From Isoptericola halalbus (GTDB lineage Bacteria > Actinomycetota > Actinomycetes > Actinomycetales > Cellulomonadaceae): a stretch of 64,000 nucleotides of DNA. Under the pieces are notes generated by a model. The model was not told the origin of the DNA and made no database searches. It saw only the letters and a program-made list of their open reading frames with translations. Within the stretch, counting starts at the first letter, position 1, and each line of letters begins with the position of its first letter. The stretch lies in the NCBI GenBank assembly GCA_009663185.1, contig VJZX01000013.1:25946-89945 (forward strand), written 5' to 3'. Both the position numbers and the translations under genes were made by a program. Below, one piece after another: positions 8,465 through 14,842 of the stretch.

Positions 8465-8582
8465 GTAGAAGGAGGACCTCCGGGCTGAGTGGAGATGTCT
8501 GAAGTCTTCACAGTCCGGAGGTCCTCGTGTCCCACGCTAACGCCCGCCTGACCGTTCGGGGCAGGCTGTTGATCGTCGAACG
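8465..8582 (+). mobile_element. IS481-family insertion sequence remnant (left end and first codons of transposase)
   Basis: From GTG 8527 the frame reads VSHANARLTVRGRLLIVER, the usual beginning of IS481-type transposases, and then loses similarity after about 20 codons. Upstream lies the likely element end (TGTAGAAGGAGGACCTCC from 8464) and a hairpin formed by AGGACCTCCGG (8473-8483) and CCGGAGGTCCT (8515-8525). The rest of the transposase and the right end are missing; the deaminase gene follows in the opposite orientation. The family call rests on recognition of the N-terminal sequence. Confidence 0.68.
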
Positions 8583-8607
8583 TCGCAGGCGAGTCCTGGG
8601 ATGCGCG

Positions 8608-9312
8608 TCAGCGAAGAGAGAAGTCCACGACCTCGACGACGGCATCGTTCGGCATCGCCGGGTAGTGCCGGCGCAATCCGGTGACGTAGTCATCGACGGA
8701 TCCGTCGGAAGCGATCCGCAGCCGGTCTGGGGTGAGCTCGTCGAGGCGGTAGCGCTGAACGCTCGTGATCTGCGCGGGCAGCGGTGGCCGTTCGTCGTCC
8801 TCGAAGTACAGCAGGACCGGTCCCGTGCTCCAGGTCTCGTCCCAACGAACCGATGAGGTCTTGGTCTTCTCAGCGACGGCCTCGTAGTACCGCCGGTTGA
8901 GGCGGAGAATCCGCTGCGCGTCGGCGTCGGGGAAGAAGTACGTGTCGGGCAGAAGCTTCGCGATCGGACGCATCCGCGGCCCGTCTGGGGTCGGCACCGC
9001 GACCACCAGGTCGGGGTGCAGATCGAGCATGGCTTGGCGGCACCGCCCGCAGGGCGGGATGAGACCCCGCGATCGATCCCCCGCTGCCGCCATCGCGACC
9101 AGCGGCCCGGCGTGTGCGGCTGCGGCCACCCCCATCGCCACGAACTCTGCGCACGGGCCACCCGTGAAGTGGTAGACGTTCACTCCCATGTGGAAGCGGC
9201 CCTGTGTATCGAGGGCTGCGGCAGCGACGGTGTGGTTGAGGTCGTCACCGAGCTCGGCAGCGCGTGATTCAGCAGCAGCAATGAGACGCAACTCGGAGCG
9301 CAGCGGTTTCAT
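8608..9312 (-). CDS. Cytidine deaminase domain fused to an ASCH domain
   Basis: 234 residues in two parts. Residues 1-110 form a cytidine/blasticidin-deaminase fold with zinc-site motifs PCAE (Cys54, Glu56) and PPCGRC (Cys88, Cys91), expected to hydrolyse the amino group of a cytidine-like nucleoside. Residues about 135-234 look like an ASCH domain: KTKTSSVRWDE corresponds to the GxKxxxxR-type motif, followed by TGPVLLYF and a C-terminal SVDDYVTGLRRHYP. ASCH proteins bind RNA or nucleosides, and one (YqfB) hydrolyses N4-acetylcytidine, so a role in salvage or detoxification of modified cytidines is a reasonable inference. Free-standing domains are common; the fusion is unusual. The ATG at 9312 is the only sensible start. 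Confidence 0.82.
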   Translation of the reverse strand: MKPLRSELRLIAAAESRAAELGDDLNHTVAAAALDTQGRFHMGVNVYHFTGGPCAEFVAMGVAAAAHAGPLVAMAAAGDRSRGLIPPCGRCRQAMLDLHPDLVVAVPTPDGPRMRPIAKLLPDTYFFPDADAQRILRLNRRYYEAVAEKTKTSSVRWDETWSTGPVLLYFEDDERPPLPAQITSVQRYRLDELTPDRLRIASDGSVDDYVTGLRRHYPAMPNDAVVEVVDFSLR

Positions 9313-9474
9313 GGCTCATCTTTGCAGGCAGCCCACGCCTTCGGCCGCCTCGCAGCCGCTACCGCAGCTGCCCCAACTACGCGCCCCGCATGATCCTTGC
9401 TCGCCGCGGACCCGCGTCCCCCACCGGGCCGCCGAAGAGCCGGAGATCCGCTGTTCGTCGTGCTGGCCGCCGGG

Positions 9475-9524
9475 CTAGTGCTACAGCCGCGGGGCACGGT
9501 CACGATCTACGGCTGTAGTACTAG
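9475..9524. terminator. Long stem-loop downstream of the MHYT gene
   Basis: CTAGTGCTACAGCCG (9475-9489) pairs with CGGCTGTAGTACTAG (9510-9524), 15-base arms with a single wobble position and a 20-base loop. It starts 13 bases beyond the stop of the minus-strand MHYT gene, so it could end that transcript, although no T-run follows. The rest of the 9313-9536 gap shows no recognisable gene. Confidence 0.45.
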
Positions 9525-9536
9525 CGGTCTCCATAC

Positions 9537-10352
9537 CTAACGCGTCGTGAGGCGCGGCGCCGAGGCGCGGGCGGCGCGCTCCTTGGCGAGCCGGATGCGC
9601 TCCTCGAGCTCCTCCTGCTCGCGCATCTCCGCCTCGGTCGGCCACATCGCCACGATGAACGTGAGCGTCAGCGTCAGGCCGACGATGACCAGGAGGAGCG
9701 GGCCGATGAGGTTGAACATCGTCACGCCCTCGCGCGGGATGCCCGGCGACCCGGTCACGTGCACGGCGGCCATGCCCGTGTAGTGCATGCCCGCGACGGC
9801 GACGCCCATGACCATCGCGGCGCCCGCCGTCGCGAGCCAGCCGCGCACGTGCACCGTGAGCCACAGGGCCGCGGTCGCCGCGACCACGGCGATGACGACC
9901 GAGACGCCGACGATCCAGCCCGTGTAGTGGATGTGCCCCGTCAGGCGCATCGCGGCCATGCCCATGTAGTGCATGGCGGCCACACCCAGGCCCGCGATGA
10001 TGCCGCCACCGAGGAGGTAGGGGAGCCGGTCGCCCTTGAAGCCGACGAGGAACAAGCCGGCCGCGACGACGGCGATGGCCACCAGGGCACTGAAGATCGT
10101 CGTCGCCATGTCGTAGTTGATCGGCATGCCCTCGACCGTGAAGCCGAGCATGGCGACGAAGTGCATGACCCAGATCGCCGTGCCGCCGATGGCGACGGCG
10201 CCCACGAAGAGCCACACGACACGCTCGAGCGGCGTGCGTGCGGCGCGGGCGCGTGAGGTCGACGACAGGCCCGTGGCCGCGCCGATGCACGACGTCACGT
10301 AGGCGAGCAACGGCGTCACGAAGCCGTAGGTGAAGTGGTCTAGCTCGAGCAT
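9537..10352 (-). CDS. MHYT-domain membrane sensor protein
   Basis: Integral membrane protein of 271 residues with about seven helices. It carries the repeated MHYT signature: VMHFVAMLGF, AAMHYMGMAAMR and AGMHYTGMAAVH, each at a membrane interface. MHYT domains are proposed to sense oxygen, CO or NO through copper bound by the Met/His residues; this is a proposal for the family rather than proven function. No GGDEF, EAL or kinase output domain is attached; the last 40 residues are a charged helix (EAEMREQEELEERIRLAKE). The ATG at 10352 was preferred over one eight codons upstream because GAGGGG lies six bases before it. Confidence 0.85.
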   Translation of the reverse strand: MLELDHFTYGFVTPLLAYVTSCIGAATGLSSTSRARAARTPLERVVWLFVGAVAIGGTAIWVMHFVAMLGFTVEGMPINYDMATTIFSALVAIAVVAAGLFLVGFKGDRLPYLLGGGIIAGLGVAAMHYMGMAAMRLTGHIHYTGWIVGVSVVIAVVAATAALWLTVHVRGWLATAGAAMVMGVAVAGMHYTGMAAVHVTGSPGIPREGVTMFNLIGPLLLVIVGLTLTLTFIVAMWPTEAEMREQEELEERIRLAKERAARASAPRLTTR

Positions 10353-10433
10353 GCGTGCCCCTCGGGAGTTCGGCAATGTTCGGTCTAGTCGGGGAAACCT
10401 AGCAGGGCCCGGCCGTCGTGCCCAGGCCGCTGG

Positions 10434-11570
10434 TCAGGAAAGACGTCCGACGAGGTGGTCGACGCACGCGGTCAGCGCACGCACGTCGTCCGGTTCGACC
10501 GCGGGAAATGTACCGATACGAAGCTGGTTGCGGCCGAGCTTGCGGTACGGGAAGACGTCGAGAACTCCGTTGTCGCGCAGGGCCCCGATGAGGGTCCCGG
10601 CGTCGATCGCCTCGTCGAGGTCGATCGTCGCGACGACGGTCGAGCGCTCAGCGGGCTCCCTGACGAACGGTGTGGCCCAGTCGCGCTGCTCGGCCCAGGA
10701 GTACACGACGCCGGACGACTCCGTGCTGCGCGCCACGGCCCAGTCGAGACCGCCCCGGTCGAGCAGCCACTCGACCTGGTCGGCGAGCATGACGAGCGTC
10801 GCCACGGCGGGCGTGTTGAGCGTCTGGTCCTGGCGCGAGTTCGCCAGCGCCGTGGTGAGCGAGAGGAACTCGGGGACCCAGCGGCCGCGCGTGCCGGCGT
10901 CGGCCTCCACCTCTTCGGCTCGCGCGACGGCGGCGGGCGAGCAGATCGCGAGCCACAGTCCGCCGTCGGAGGCGAAGACCTTCTGCGGCGCGAAGTAGTA
11001 GACGTCCGTCTGTGCGACGTCGACGGGGAGCGCGCCGGCGCCGGACGTGGCGTCGACGACCAGGAGACCGTCGTCGGGTGCGGCGACACGCTCGATCGCA
11101 ACCATGGCGCCCGTCGAGGTCTCGTTGTGCGGTGTCGCGTAGACGTCGACGTCGCCGGCCGGCCGCAGCCGGGCGACCGTGCCCGGCTCGGCGGTGATCA
11201 CCTCGGAGTCCTCGAGGAACGGGGCGCGGCGCGTGGCGGCCGCGAACTTGGCACCGAACTCGCCGAACGCGGCATGCTGCGCCTTGCGCCGCACGAGGCA
11301 CGCAGTCGCGACCTCCCAGAACGCCGTCGAGCCGCCGTTGCCGAGCGCGACCTCGTACCCGTCCGGGAGGCCGAACAGCTCAGTCAGGCCCACGCGCACC
11401 CGACGCACGAGGTCCCTGACGGGCGCCTGCCTGTGCGAGGTGCCCAGGACGGGCGACGCCGGGTCGCCCGCGGCAAGCAGAGCCTCGGCCTGCGCCGCGC
11501 GCACCTTGGACGGCCCGGAGCCGAACCGGCCGTCCGCGGGCAGCAACGACGGGGGAATCACGATGGGCAT
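10434..11570 (-). CDS. serC: Phosphoserine aminotransferase
   Basis: PLP enzyme converting 3-phosphohydroxypyruvate and glutamate to phosphoserine and 2-oxoglutarate, the second step of serine biosynthesis. At 378 residues it matches the actinobacterial SerC type; the N-terminus RFGSGPSKVRAAQ is typical. The PLP lysine lies in YYFAPQKVFASDGG. The start at ATG 11570 fits family alignment; the longer open frame upstream runs into the ideR gene. It is transcribed divergently from the IdeR-like regulator with only 39 bp between the start codons, so their promoters must overlap or lie inside the genes. Confidence 0.93.
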   Translation of the reverse strand: MPIVIPPSLLPADGRFGSGPSKVRAAQAEALLAAGDPASPVLGTSHRQAPVRDLVRRVRVGLTELFGLPDGYEVALGNGGSTAFWEVATACLVRRKAQHAAFGEFGAKFAAATRRAPFLEDSEVITAEPGTVARLRPAGDVDVYATPHNETSTGAMVAIERVAAPDDGLLVVDATSGAGALPVDVAQTDVYYFAPQKVFASDGGLWLAICSPAAVARAEEVEADAGTRGRWVPEFLSLTTALANSRQDQTLNTPAVATLVMLADQVEWLLDRGGLDWAVARSTESSGVVYSWAEQRDWATPFVREPAERSTVVATIDLDEAIDAGTLIGALRDNGVLDVFPYRKLGRNQLRIGTFPAVEPDDVRALTACVDHLVGRLS

Positions 11571-11609
11571 GGCGAATAGACTAGGGCCGGGCCGAACGAG
11601 GGAGTGGAC

Positions 11610-12332
11610 GTGACCGACCTGATCGACACCACCGAGATGTATCTCAAGACGATCTACGAGCTCGACGAGGAGGGCATCACCCCACTTCGCGCGCGCATCG
11701 CGGAGCGTCTGGGGCACTCGGGCCCGACGGTGTCACAGACGGTCGCGCGCATGGAGCGCGACGGGCTCGTCGTCGTGACGGGCGACCGTCACCTCGAGCT
11801 CACCGACGCCGGCCAGGCCAAGGCGACGCGCGTCATGCGCAAGCACCGACTCGCCGAGCGGCTGCTCACCGACGTCATCAAGCTCGACTGGGAGCAGGTC
11901 CACACCGAGGCGTGCCGCTGGGAGCACGTGATGAGCGACCTCGTCGAGAGGCGACTCGTGACACTGCTCGACCACCCGCACCACGACCCGTACGGCAACC
12001 CGATCCCTGGACTCTCGGAGCTCGGCGAGCAGTACGAGGACGTGCCCTTCCTCGAGGGAGTGCAGTCGCTGCCGGCGCTGTTTGCCGGGCGTGCTCCGTC
12101 CGCGCCGGGGGCTCCCGAGGGCGAGGTGGCCGTGCGGCTGCAGCGGATCGCCGAGCCGCTGCAGGTCGACGTCGAGCTGCTGTCACGGCTGTCTCGCGAC
12201 GGCCTCGTGCCAGGGGCGCAGATCACGGCCCGGTACGACGGCGTGGCCTACACCGTCGCGGTGGACGGCGCGGAGACCGTCCTCGACCTTCCCGAGGACC
12301 TCGCCAAGCACCTCTTCGTCGCCGCGCGGTGA
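11610..12332 (+). CDS. Iron-dependent repressor of the DtxR/IdeR family
   Basis: Fe(II)-activated repressor of iron uptake and storage genes. The 240-residue protein follows the DtxR plan: winged helix (TTEMYLKTIYELDEEG, then LGHSGPTVSQTVARMERDG), the metal-binding dimerisation domain (MRKHRLAERLL and EACRWEHVMSD with the metal-site Cys, His and Glu), and a C-terminal SH3-like domain from about residue 160. Its strong likeness to IdeR/DtxR in the metal sites favours iron over manganese. GTG 11610 is chosen because AGGGAG sits six bases upstream; GTG 11604 is an alternative. Gene name ideR is likely but the paralog cannot be excluded. Confidence 0.9.
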   Translation: MTDLIDTTEMYLKTIYELDEEGITPLRARIAERLGHSGPTVSQTVARMERDGLVVVTGDRHLELTDAGQAKATRVMRKHRLAERLLTDVIKLDWEQVHTEACRWEHVMSDLVERRLVTLLDHPHHDPYGNPIPGLSELGEQYEDVPFLEGVQSLPALFAGRAPSAPGAPEGEVAVRLQRIAEPLQVDVELLSRLSRDGLVPGAQITARYDGVAYTVAVDGAETVLDLPEDLAKHLFVAAR

Positions 12333-12359
12333 CCCCTTCGGGTACCGCCTCTTGCGACA

Positions 12360-12378
12360 CGCAGACGGTCTGTCTGCG
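12360..12378 (+). terminator. Weak hairpin after the iron regulator gene
   Basis: CGCAGAC (12360-12366) and GTCTGCG (12372-12378) form a 7-bp stem with a 5-base loop 28 bp after the ideR-like stop. There is no T-run, so its role as terminator is uncertain. Confidence 0.35.
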
Positions 12379-12418
12379 CAGGTCACGGCGTTGCGATGCT
12401 CGTTCCGTGATCGGAGCG

Positions 12419-12447
12419 TGACATCGGGGGGTGAAATCCGGTACGGT
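12419..12447 (+). promoter_or_regulatory. Promoter of the first riboswitch-peptidase module
   Basis: TGACAT (12419-12424) and TACGGT (12442-12447) are 17 bp apart. The same pair, with similar upstream sequence (CCGTGATCGnAnCGTGACAT, n marking differences), recurs at 17555-17582 ahead of the second module, which supports its being the promoter. Confidence 0.55.
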
Positions 12448-12481
12448 CGGACCGCTCGCAGAGGCAACCTCTGAGAGTGCT

Positions 12482-12660
12482 CGGTCGGACGCCGAACCCT
12501 GTCACCGATCGAGGACCACGGACGACCGCACGGCAGGGGCGGGGGACCCACATTCGGGCACCGGACACGGTGTCCTTGGGGTGAAGCCGGCCGGACCTTG
12601 GTCCGGACGGCCGGGTGCTTTCTCCCACCCGAACCCGACAGCTGACCTCGCAGGCGCCAG
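12482..12660 (+). promoter_or_regulatory. c-di-AMP riboswitch (ydaO-yuaA class), copy 1
   Basis: The non-coding leader of the NlpC/P60 gene carries the conserved blocks of the ydaO/c-di-AMP riboswitch in order: CGCCGAACCCTGTCACC, GGCAGGGGCGGGGGACCCAC, TTGGGGTGAAGCC, the TTTCTCCCACCCGAACCCG block near 12620 and GACAGCTGACCTCG. In Actinobacteria this class is known to sit before cell-wall hydrolase genes and to lower expression when c-di-AMP is high. The ribosome site AGGAGAGG comes directly after. A near-copy precedes the paralogous gene at 17808. This fills most of the 12333-12672 gap. Confidence 0.9.
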
Positions 12661-12672
12661 GAGAGGTAGAAC

Positions 12673-13422
12673 GTGACCGCAGGTACCCGTGGGCGCCATC
12701 GCGCTGCTCGCCGTCCGATCGCCGTCGCTCCCAGCTCTGCCGCCGGCCGCCGTGCCGCGGTCGTCGCCACCGCCGGTGGCCTGCTGATCTCGACCCTGGG
12801 CACCGGGTCCGCCGCGCACGCCGCGCCGGTGGACAACGACGCGGCGAACAAGCTCAGCACCGTCGACCTCGCCGCACTGACCGACCAGGCGCGCCAGGCC
12901 CTCGCGGCCGCACCCGTCGTGACCGTCGCCGGCGACGCCGAGGTCTCGGTCGAGAGGATCCGCCTCGACAAGGTCGAGGACGCCATCACCCCGGCGCCCG
13001 AGCCGGAGCCGGAGCCCGTCGTCGTCGAGACGACCACCTCGACGGAGTCGACCGCGTCGGCCAGCGTCTCGGTCCCGGACTCGGCGATCGGCTCGACCAT
13101 CATCTCGATCGCGTCGCGCTACGTGGGCGTCCCCTACGTCTGGGGCGGAGAGTCGCCGAGCGGCTTCGACTGCTCGGGCTTCACCTGGTACGTCTACCAG
13201 CAGGCGGGCATCAGCATCCCCCGCGACTCGACCTCGCAGCGCTACGCCGGCACCGTCGTGCCGTTCTCGCAGGCGCAGCCGGGCGACATCATCTGGACGC
13301 CGGGCCACATCGGCCTCTACGCCGGCGGCAACATGCAGATCGACGCGCCGCGCCCCGGCAAGACGATCCAGTTCCGCAGCATCTGGCAGTCGAACCCCAC
13401 CTTCATCCGGATCGCCTCCTGA
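12673..13422 (+). CDS. Secreted NlpC/P60 cell-wall peptidase, copy 1
   Basis: Peptidoglycan endopeptidase of the C40 family, 249 residues. A long basic signal region (RRAAVVATAGGLLISTLG...AHAAP) directs export. A helical spacer follows, then a PEPEPEP linker (near residue 112), then the catalytic domain: FDCSGF with nucleophile Cys167, and PGHIGLY with His212. It should cleave the stem peptide during growth or division. It is under the c-di-AMP riboswitch immediately upstream and has a strong terminator after it. It is about a full-length paralog of the gene at 17808; the spacer sequences DDAANKLNTVDL/DNDAANKLSTVDL are nearly the same. GTG start with AGGAGAGG eight bases before. Confidence 0.92.
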   Translation: MTAGTRGRHRAARRPIAVAPSSAAGRRAAVVATAGGLLISTLGTGSAAHAAPVDNDAANKLSTVDLAALTDQARQALAAAPVVTVAGDAEVSVERIRLDKVEDAITPAPEPEPEPVVVETTTSTESTASASVSVPDSAIGSTIISIASRYVGVPYVWGGESPSGFDCSGFTWYVYQQAGISIPRDSTSQRYAGTVVPFSQAQPGDIIWTPGHIGLYAGGNMQIDAPRPGKTIQFRSIWQSNPTFIRIAS

Positions 13423-13445
13423 GTCTCGTTTCCTGAGGTCGTCCC

Positions 13446-13483
13446 ACGACGCCCCGTCGCGCTTGAGCGCGGCGGGGCGTCGT
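13446..13483 (+). terminator. Terminator hairpin of NlpC/P60 copy 1
   Basis: ACGACGCCCCG (13446-13456) pairs perfectly with CGGGGCGTCGT (13473-13483); the inner bases TCGCGC/GCGCGG extend the stem with one mismatch. It lies 24 bp after the stop. Beyond it, 13484-13757 holds a short direct repeat of CGCCGCCGTCG units (about 13525-13560) and no recognised gene. Confidence 0.75.
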
Positions 13484-13757
13484 CGTTGTGGGCTCGGCCC
13501 GGCGACCTGCGGCTCGTCCTCCGGCGCCGCCGTCGCGCCGCCGTCGCGCCGCCGTCGCGCCCTGCGGAGCTCGCGCCGAGGCTTGAGCAACGCGCGCGGG
13601 GCTCCGATCCCGGCCGCGCCGATCGGGTCGCTGCCGGCCGGTGCGCGGTGGTGACCAGTGCGCCGGGATCCTCGATGCTGGTCCGCCCGGCGGCGTCCGC
13701 CGGCAGCACCCTGTGGGCGGCGACCACGGAATCGCTCTTCCATCTCCCACTCCTTGG

Positions 13758-13786
13758 TTGACGGGCATACCCGTGCGGGGTATAAG
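13758..13786 (+). promoter_or_regulatory. Copper-operon promoter with operator in the spacer
   Basis: TTGACG (-35, 13758-13763) and TATAAG (-10, 13781-13786) are separated by exactly 17 bp. Inside the spacer and touching the -10 is ATACCCGTGCGGGGTAT (13767-13783), an inverted repeat of the CsoR operator type. Copper binding to CsoR would release it and open the promoter. This is one of the best promoters visible in the window. Confidence 0.75.
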
Positions 13787-13798
13787 TTGAAGTCTCAC

Positions 13799-13815
13799 AT
13801 ACCCCCTAGGGGTAT
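13799..13815 (+). promoter_or_regulatory. CsoR-type operator
   Basis: ATACCCCCTAGGGGTAT is a perfect inverted repeat with 7-bp arms around CTA and matches the known TACCCC-N-GGGGTA pattern of copper-sensing CsoR repressors. It lies about 13 bp after the -10 element, near the expected transcription start. No csoR gene is in the window. Confidence 0.78.
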
Positions 13816-13836
13816 CAAGACGGAGGAGCAGGACGA

Positions 13837-13878
13837 ATGAACATCCAGTTCGAGCACGAAGCGGCGGCGGTCCGATGA
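13837..13878 (+). CDS. Possible 13-residue leader peptide of the copper operon
   Basis: A short frame ATG...TGA encoding [13 protein letters not shown] has a strong ribosome site (GGAGGAG, 13822-13828), and its stop overlaps the next start codon as ATGA (13875-13878). The downstream secreted-protein gene has no independent ribosome site, so its translation probably depends on this mini-gene. The peptide itself has one His and two Glu; a function beyond coupling is not evident. It could also be the worn-down remnant of a longer gene. Confidence 0.5.
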   Translation: MNIQFEHEAAAVR

Positions 13879-14831
13879 ACGCGACCGGGCGCATCGGCGT
13901 CTACGCGGCCGGACTCGTCGTCGTGTTCGCGGCCTCGGCGGCGGTCGCGAGCGCGGTCGCTCCCGACAGCGCCGGCACCCCCGGGACCCCGTCACGGCAG
14001 GGGCACGACGCGGGACACACCTCTCCACGTGCCGCACCGTCTGTGCGAGGGCTCTCCGTCGCGCAGGACGGATACCTGCTCGGGGAGGTGGCCGCTCCGT
14101 CAGGCGTCGGCGAGGAGGGCGAGCTCGCGTTCCGCATCACCGACCAGCACGGCGGGGCCCTCACCGACTACGCCGTCTCGCACGGCAAGGAGCTGCACCT
14201 GATCGTGGTGCGCTCGGACGGGACGCACTTCCGCCACGTGCATCCGGAGCGGGACGCCGACGGGGTCTGGTCGCTGCCGTGGACGTGGGACGCCGCCGGT
14301 AGCTACCGCGTGTACGCGGACTTCGTGCCGGGCGACACCGGCGAGGCATCTGCAGTCACGCTGACCCGCACGGTGGAGGTCTCCGGCGACTACGCCCCGG
14401 CCGAGACCACGCCGTCGACCACCGCGTCCGTGGACGGGTACGACGTCACGCTGCACGGAGAGCTGCGCGCGGGCGCTGCAGTCGAGCTGACCGCGGAGGT
14501 CACGCGCGACGGCGAGCCGGTCACGACGCTCGAGCCCTACCTCGGGGCGTTCGGCCACCTCGTCGCCCTGCGCGAGGGCGACCTCGCCTACCTGCACGTG
14601 CACCCCGAGGGTGACGAGCCCGACGCCGGGGACCGCTCGGGCCCCTCCGTCACGTTCGTGACCGAGGCGCCGACCGAGGGCCGCTATCTGCTCTACCTCG
14701 ACTTCCAGGTCGACGGACAGGTGCGCACGGCCCCCTTCACCGTCGACACCACCGGCTCCGTCCGCGACGAGCGCGACGAGCGCGACGACGAGACCGCCGT
14801 CGGGCACGGCACGACCGACCACGACCACTGA
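13875..14831 (+). CDS. Exported histidine-rich protein of the copper operon
   Basis: 318-residue protein with an N-terminal membrane/signal segment ([20 protein letters not shown]) and a large outside part made of two similar beta-sandwich-like halves. Repeated metal-ligand motifs occur: THFRHVHPE in the first half and [12 protein letters not shown] in the second, and the C-terminus ends GHGTTDHDH. Proteins of this type are commonly found beside copper ATPases in Actinobacteria and are thought to bind copper outside the cell; the biochemistry is not established. It starts within the stop codon of the 13-codon leader, and copA follows after 11 bp. Confidence 0.75.
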   Translation: MNATGRIGVYAAGLVVVFAASAAVASAVAPDSAGTPGTPSRQGHDAGHTSPRAAPSVRGLSVAQDGYLLGEVAAPSGVGEEGELAFRITDQHGGALTDYAVSHGKELHLIVVRSDGTHFRHVHPERDADGVWSLPWTWDAAGSYRVYADFVPGDTGEASAVTLTRTVEVSGDYAPAETTPSTTASVDGYDVTLHGELRAGAAVELTAEVTRDGEPVTTLEPYLGAFGHLVALREGDLAYLHVHPEGDEPDAGDRSGPSVTFVTEAPTEGRYLLYLDFQVDGQVRTAPFTVDTTGSVRDERDERDDETAVGHGTTDHDH

Positions 14832-14842
14832 GAGGCGGAGCG

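Noticed and set aside
12480..12672. Coding frames through the riboswitch leaders, here and at 17460-17807
   Set aside because: Conserved riboswitch blocks explain these regions, and the GTG starts after the ribosome sites match between the two paralogs.
13525..13560. Three tandem CGCCGCCGTCG units
   Set aside because: Too short and too simple in composition to call a functional repeat; likely slippage in G+C-rich DNA.
13484..13743. A possible divergent gene starting at ATG 13743 (minus) with ribosome site AAGGAG
   Set aside because: The product is Arg/Gly-rich and soon runs antisense into the NlpC gene. A shift by one base gives a slightly more protein-like sequence, so it might be a worn remnant, but no family could be recognised.
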